From positions 1 through 17,519 of the forward strand of contig JAEWLI010000158.1 in assembly GCA_023393375.1 (NCBI GenBank): a DNA stretch of 17,519 nt, in the 5' to 3' direction. The first letter of the stretch is position 1. Each line of letters opens with the position of its first letter. Positions 14,239-17,519 of the stretch are shown in pieces. The notes beneath the pieces were generated by a model, which worked only from the letters and a program-made list of their open reading frames with translations, searched no databases and was not told the DNA's origin. The position numbers and the translations under genes were made by a program. The DNA comes from Bacteroidota bacterium (GTDB lineage Bacteria; Bacteroidota; Bacteroidia; Cytophagales; Cyclobacteriaceae).

Positions 14239-15447
14239 ATGAAAATATTGGTATTAAACTGTGGCAGTTCTTCCATCAAGTATCAGCTTTTCGATATGGA
14301 AAAGAAGGAAGTATTGACTAAAGGAGGGATAGAAAAAATTGGTTTACATGGCTCTTTTTTAAAAAATCACCGGAATGATGGTGATAAGGTAAAGCTGGTA
14401 GGTGAAGTAATTGATCATCAGGCAGGGATAGAATATATATTGGGTGTTTTGGTGAGCAAAAAGCACGGTGCAATCAACGAGTTGAATGAAATTAATGCTG
14501 TAGGCCATCGGGTAGTACATGGAGCTGAAAAATTCAAAAACAGTGTTCTGATTACAGAAGAAGTCATAGATAATATTGAAGATTGTATCGACCTAGCCCC
14601 ACTTCACAATCCACCAAACTTAAAAGGCATCAATGCTATGAAGGAGCTACTTCCTGATGTGCCACAGGTGGCCGTATTCGATACAGCTTTTCACCAAACT
14701 ATGCCTGATTATGCATATACATACGCCATTCCTTATTCCTTATATAAAAAATATGGTTTACGTAGATATGGTTTTCATGGTTCAAGTCATCGATATGTCT
14801 CAGTGCGGGCATGTGAAATCCTTGGGGTTGATTTCCATAAACAAAAAATAATTACCTGTCATTTGGGGAATGGTGCCTCAATCACTGCTATTCAGAATGG
14901 CAAATCTATTGATACCTCCATGGGATTAACTCCAGTAGAAGGCTTGATGATGGGAACCCGTTCCGGTGATTTAGACTTGGGGGTCTTAACTCATATTATC
15001 AACAAAGAAGAAATCAGTATCAATGCCGCAAATACATTAATAAACAAGCATAGTGGGATGTTGGGTGTGTCAGGAATCTCTTCTGATATGAGGGAAATTC
15101 ATAATGCTGCCACCAAAGGAGATAAACGGGCTCAATTAGCAATTGATATGTATTGCTATAGAATTAAGAAATATATTGGTTCATATCTTGCAGCAATGGG
15201 TGGGGCAGATACACTTGTATTCACAGGAGGGATAGGAGAAAATGCCACATTTATAAGAGAAGCAGTTTGTTCTAATATGGAATTCCTGGGCATATCACTT
15301 GATGTGATTAAAAACAGTACTGTACACGGTTCTGAGGGTTTGATCCATAACCAAAATTCAAAACTGAAAGTATTGGTAGTGCCTACAAATGAAGAATTAA
15401 TTATAGCACAAGACACCTTGGAAATTGTAGGCAGCCGATTGAAATAA
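14239..15447 (+). CDS. ackA: Acetate kinase
   Basis: AckA turns acetyl phosphate + ADP into acetate + ATP, or the reverse. The 402-residue protein (normal length) shows all signatures: VLNCGSSSIKYQLFD (5-19), GHRVVHGAEKF (89-99, Arg91), VFDTAFHQTMP (146-156, Asp148), YGFHGSSHRYV (177-187, His180), HLGNGASI (208-215), GTRSGDLDLGVL (239-250, Arg241) and FTGGIGENA (328-336). Residue numbers of Arg91, Asp148, His180 and Arg241 equal those of the Methanosarcina enzyme. It follows the dehydrogenase-like gene by 12 bases and so completes the operon with pta, allowing ATP production from acetyl-CoA with acetate release. It converges with the Hpt gene; only 23 bases separate the stops and no terminator is seen. 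Confidence 0.97.
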   Translation: MKILVLNCGSSSIKYQLFDMEKKEVLTKGGIEKIGLHGSFLKNHRNDGDKVKLVGEVIDHQAGIEYILGVLVSKKHGAINELNEINAVGHRVVHGAEKFKNSVLITEEVIDNIEDCIDLAPLHNPPNLKGINAMKELLPDVPQVAVFDTAFHQTMPDYAYTYAIPYSLYKKYGLRRYGFHGSSHRYVSVRACEILGVDFHKQKIITCHLGNGASITAIQNGKSIDTSMGLTPVEGLMMGTRSGDLDLGVLTHIINKEEISINAANTLINKHSGMLGVSGISSDMREIHNAATKGDKRAQLAIDMYCYRIKKYIGSYLAAMGGADTLVFTGGIGENATFIREAVCSNMEFLGISLDVIKNSTVHGSEGLIHNQNSKLKVLVVPTNEELIIAQDTLEIVGSRLK

Positions 15448-15470
15448 AATAAGTAATAAGTACTGTAAAA

Positions 15471-15827
15471 TTATACTGAAACGAAACCATTTTTCATTAC
15501 ACCATTCAATTCAGAAAAAGCAATTTTACATGCTTCACCTATTTTATTTATTGATTTTGAAACAACTGAGTAATCGGGTGATAAGGAACAGTAATCTTCC
15601 AACTCCCTTACTGTATTCCGGGTAGCGTCCATACCCATAAACTGAAGAGATGGTTTTAATTGGTGAGCCGTTTTGCTCAATTCTTGCCATTTTTGTTCTT
15701 TGGCTAATATTTGCATCTGGGCAATGAGCATTGGCGTTAATTCTAAAAATGTTACTATCATTTCTTTCATAAAACGCTGATCATCATCACAGATACTTCG
15801 TAGGTAATCTAAATTTGTAGTTGCCAT
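15471..15827 (-). CDS. Free-standing histidine phosphotransfer (Hpt) protein
   Basis: The 118 residues are one Hpt four-helix bundle. The key motif SKTAHQLKPSLQFMGM (51-66) has the phosphorylated His55 followed by the conserved Lys58, and M-x-M / L-x-L-E patterns mark the helix ends. Such proteins carry a phosphoryl group from a hybrid histidine kinase's receiver to a final response regulator. The gene lies seven bases after the sigma-54 activator gene on the same strand, so the two are almost surely co-transcribed and partner each other. No histidine kinase is in the window, so the sensor lies elsewhere. Confidence 0.9.
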   Translation of the reverse strand: MATTNLDYLRSICDDDQRFMKEMIVTFLELTPMLIAQMQILAKEQKWQELSKTAHQLKPSLQFMGMDATRNTVRELEDYCSLSPDYSVVSKSINKIGEACKIAFSELNGVMKNGFVSV

Positions 15828-15834
15828 TTCGATC

Positions 15835-17217
15835 TTAATTATAGTCTATTAATTTCTCCTGATTTTTCTCCTCAATTTCTTTTATATATCGATAAATTGT
15901 GGACTTGCCAATATCCAACTTTTTTGCAACTTTCATCACATTATTATCGTATTTTTCCAAAAAATATTGAATTATCTTATAGTTGTAGTCTTTTAATGAA
16001 AGCTCTTCCCTGATAAAGCTTTCCTCCTTAGCGATGCTATTGAATTTGATATCATCCGGAACTATTTCACCTGCATTAGCCATTACGCAAGCCAACTCAA
16101 CTACTGATTTAAGCTCACGAACATTGCCCGGCCACGAATAATTCATGATCTTATCTTGTGCGTGCCTGGTTATGACCATTCTTCCCAAATTGTTTTCTAC
16201 ACAAAACTGATCAAGGAAAAATTTGGCAAGAATTATTATATCATTGCCCCTGTTTCTCAACGGAGGAAGTAAAATGGGTAATCCTAACAATCGGTAGTAT
16301 AAGTCCTCCCTAAATGCACCTTTTTTAACTTCTTCTGCCAAATCACGGTGCGTGGCAACTATAATTCTTACATCCAGCTTGACTGTTGTATTACCACCGA
16401 TTCTTGTAACTTCCTTTTCCTGAATCACTCGTAATAGCTTTGCTTGCAAACTTAATTCCATTTCCCCAATTTCATCAAGAAATATTGTCCCTCCCTGAGC
16501 TTCCTCAAACTTACCTACCCTACGTGCAAAAGCACCGGTAAATGACCCTTTTTCATGACCAAAGAGTTCACTTTCAATTAGTTCCTTAGGAATAGCTGCA
16601 ATATTTACAGGGATAAATGGTTTATTTTTTCTTTGAGAATTGTAATGGATGGCTTTGGCCACCAATTCCTTGCCTGTACCTGTTTCACCGGCGATAGATA
16701 CAGTAATATTTGTCTTGACCGCTTTTTCGAGTAGCTCAAAAACTTTTTTAATTGCAGGCGAATTCCCTATAATGCTCTTTCCAAATTCATATTTTTCTGA
16801 AATCTCCTGCTTTAGGTAATTCAGCTCATTGATAAGAGAGATGTTTTTTCTGGCATTGTTTATCGAATTTAGAAGCCTTTCTTTGGTTTCTTCATCTTTG
16901 GTAATGTAGTCGTATGCGCCTAATTTGAGAAGTTTTACCGCAGTTCCTACTTTTTCTTGGGCGGAGATTACCAATACCGGAATACTTGGGTCAAAATCTT
17001 TTATTTTTCGCATTAAATCTTCGCCAGCGATATCAGGTAGCGAATAATCGAGAGTAATAATATCCGGTTTCTCATGCATGCATTCTAAAAAATCTCTTCC
17101 ACTTTGAAAAACCTTAACCATGTGATCAGGATTAAGATTTAAAAGATAAAGCAAAAATTTTACATACGTGGGATCGTCTTCAATTACATAAATTTTAACC
17201 GGTTTATCGTTAAGCAT
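15835..17217 (-). CDS. Sigma-54-dependent response regulator (NtrC family)
   Basis: A 460-residue transcription activator with three domains. The receiver (about 6-122) has the acidic pair E13-D14-D15, phospho-acceptor Asp57, Ser85 and Lys107. The sigma-54 activator AAA+ domain (about 148-380) has Walker A GETGTGKE (177-184), the sigma-54 contact loop GSFTGA (224-229, canonical GAFTGA), Walker B GGTIFLDEI (242-250), Arg303/Arg309 and WPGNVREL (362-369). A Fis-type helix-turn-helix (NNVMKVAKKLDIGKSTIYRYIKE, about 425-447) binds DNA. Phosphorylation should drive ring assembly and open-complex formation at -24/-12 promoters. It forms an operon with the Hpt protein downstream, so the phosphate may arrive through a His-Asp relay. 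I found no convincing sigma-54 promoter in this window, so its targets are elsewhere. The start ATG lies 31 bases from a candidate promoter. Confidence 0.95.
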   Translation of the reverse strand: MLNDKPVKIYVIEDDPTYVKFLLYLLNLNPDHMVKVFQSGRDFLECMHEKPDIITLDYSLPDIAGEDLMRKIKDFDPSIPVLVISAQEKVGTAVKLLKLGAYDYITKDEETKERLLNSINNARKNISLINELNYLKQEISEKYEFGKSIIGNSPAIKKVFELLEKAVKTNITVSIAGETGTGKELVAKAIHYNSQRKNKPFIPVNIAAIPKELIESELFGHEKGSFTGAFARRVGKFEEAQGGTIFLDEIGEMELSLQAKLLRVIQEKEVTRIGGNTTVKLDVRIIVATHRDLAEEVKKGAFREDLYYRLLGLPILLPPLRNRGNDIIILAKFFLDQFCVENNLGRMVITRHAQDKIMNYSWPGNVRELKSVVELACVMANAGEIVPDDIKFNSIAKEESFIREELSLKDYNYKIIQYFLEKYDNNVMKVAKKLDIGKSTIYRYIKEIEEKNQEKLIDYN

Positions 17218-17248
17218 CCTGTTTTTGGGTATTTATAATCTGGTTGTT

Positions 17249-17279
17249 TAAAATTACTCTAAAAGTAAAAAAACCCAAA
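17249..17279 (-). promoter_or_regulatory. Candidate promoter of the response regulator-Hpt operon
   Basis: On the minus strand TTTG (17279-17276) is followed after 19 bases by TAATTTTA (17256-17249), one mismatch from TAnnTTTG. The predicted start near 17242 leaves a leader of about 25 bases before the ATG. Confidence 0.45.
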
Positions 17280-17410
17280 GAGATTATTCATTTCTTTGCA
17301 TTTATTATATGATACATGTAAGAAATGGCAAATGTATTCATTGATGTGGCTATCCAATATCAGCCAACTTATCAATTTAGTATGATGAGTACCAGGGATT
17401 TTCAAACAAA

Positions 17411-17443
17411 TTGTAAAGATTAAGAATTTTTATTTTAATTTAG
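17411..17443 (+). promoter_or_regulatory. Weak candidate promoter of the gene starting at 17472
   Basis: TTG (17411-17413) is followed after 22 bases by TAATTTAG (17436-17443), one mismatch from TAnnTTTG. It lies 28 bases before the ATG at 17472. Confidence 0.3.
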
Positions 17444-17471
17444 AAGATCGAATTGCTAAAAGGGAAAAACA

Positions 17472-17519
17472 ATGATTGATGAATTTAAGGCTTTAAGTGC
17501 AGAAGAAATAGATGTGATG
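17472..17519 (+). CDS. Start of an unidentified gene (first 16 codons)
   Basis: An ATG at 17472 opens a frame that runs to the window edge without a stop: M-I-D-E-F-K-A-L-S-A-E-E-I-D-V-M. Purine-rich AAAAGGGA lies just upstream and a weak promoter match precedes it. The peptide is hydrophilic, without a signal peptide, so the product is probably cytoplasmic. Too little is visible to name it. It is divergent from the response regulator gene. Confidence 0.5.
   Translation, partial: MIDEFKALSAEEIDVM

Noticed and set aside
17325..17423. Plus-strand 32-codon frame between the response regulator and the last gene
   Set aside because: No Shine-Dalgarno, no recognisable sequence character, and it overlaps the likely promoter of the gene at 17472.

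Overview
The window looks like chromosomal DNA of a free-living member of the Bacteroidota, most likely a Cytophagales-type organism. Support comes from the AT-rich composition, a PF13568-type outer-membrane barrel, short lipoproteins with C-K-N / C-K-D-D starts, promoters of the TTG-N19-TAnnTTTG type, and mostly weak Shine-Dalgarno sequences. The lineage is inferred; there is no rRNA or marker gene here to fix it. I saw no phage, transposase, CRISPR array, integrase or other sign of a mobile island.

Layout. Positions 1-1190 (minus) hold the membrane domain of a CPA2/KefB-type cation:proton antiporter, cut by the window edge. 1370-1969 (minus) is a small outer-membrane beta-barrel protein with its own terminator. 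A gene-poor stretch of about 760 bases follows, with two AT-rich palindromes and a possible 36-residue single-span membrane peptide (2380-2490). 2734-3813 is a PfkB-family sugar kinase with a strong Shine-Dalgarno and a terminator; 3958-4422 is a small lipoprotein. 4558-7126 is a tight two-gene unit: a TPR + Vps4/Msp1-like AAA+ ATPase, then a TPR protein with about six C-terminal membrane spans. Facing it are an all-helical protein of unknown function (7144-7887), a SRPBCC-fold protein (7981-8460) and a surface-type lipoprotein of the S41 protease family (8636-9997), the last with a near-perfect Bacteroidota promoter.

The right half starts with a DegT-family PLP aminotransferase (10166-11260), a stand-alone TatA (11381-11599), tRNA-Gln(CTG) (11659-11730) and a single-domain molbindin (11848-12054). 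Then comes an acetate operon, pta - hydroxyacyl-CoA dehydrogenase-like gene - ackA (12242-15447). Pta and AckA together interconvert acetyl-CoA and acetate with ATP; the middle protein looks like a 3-hydroxyacyl-CoA dehydrogenase but has replaced two conserved asparagines of that family. Convergent with it is a minus-strand pair: a sigma-54-dependent response regulator (15835-17217) and a free-standing Hpt phosphotransfer protein (15471-15827). The window ends in the first 16 codons of another gene (17472 onward).

Most of the window is ordinary housekeeping. The two parts that most deserve a second look are the AAA+/TPR-membrane pair, which could be an uncharacterised membrane-remodelling or protein-extraction machine, and the atypical dehydrogenase embedded in the pta-ackA operon.
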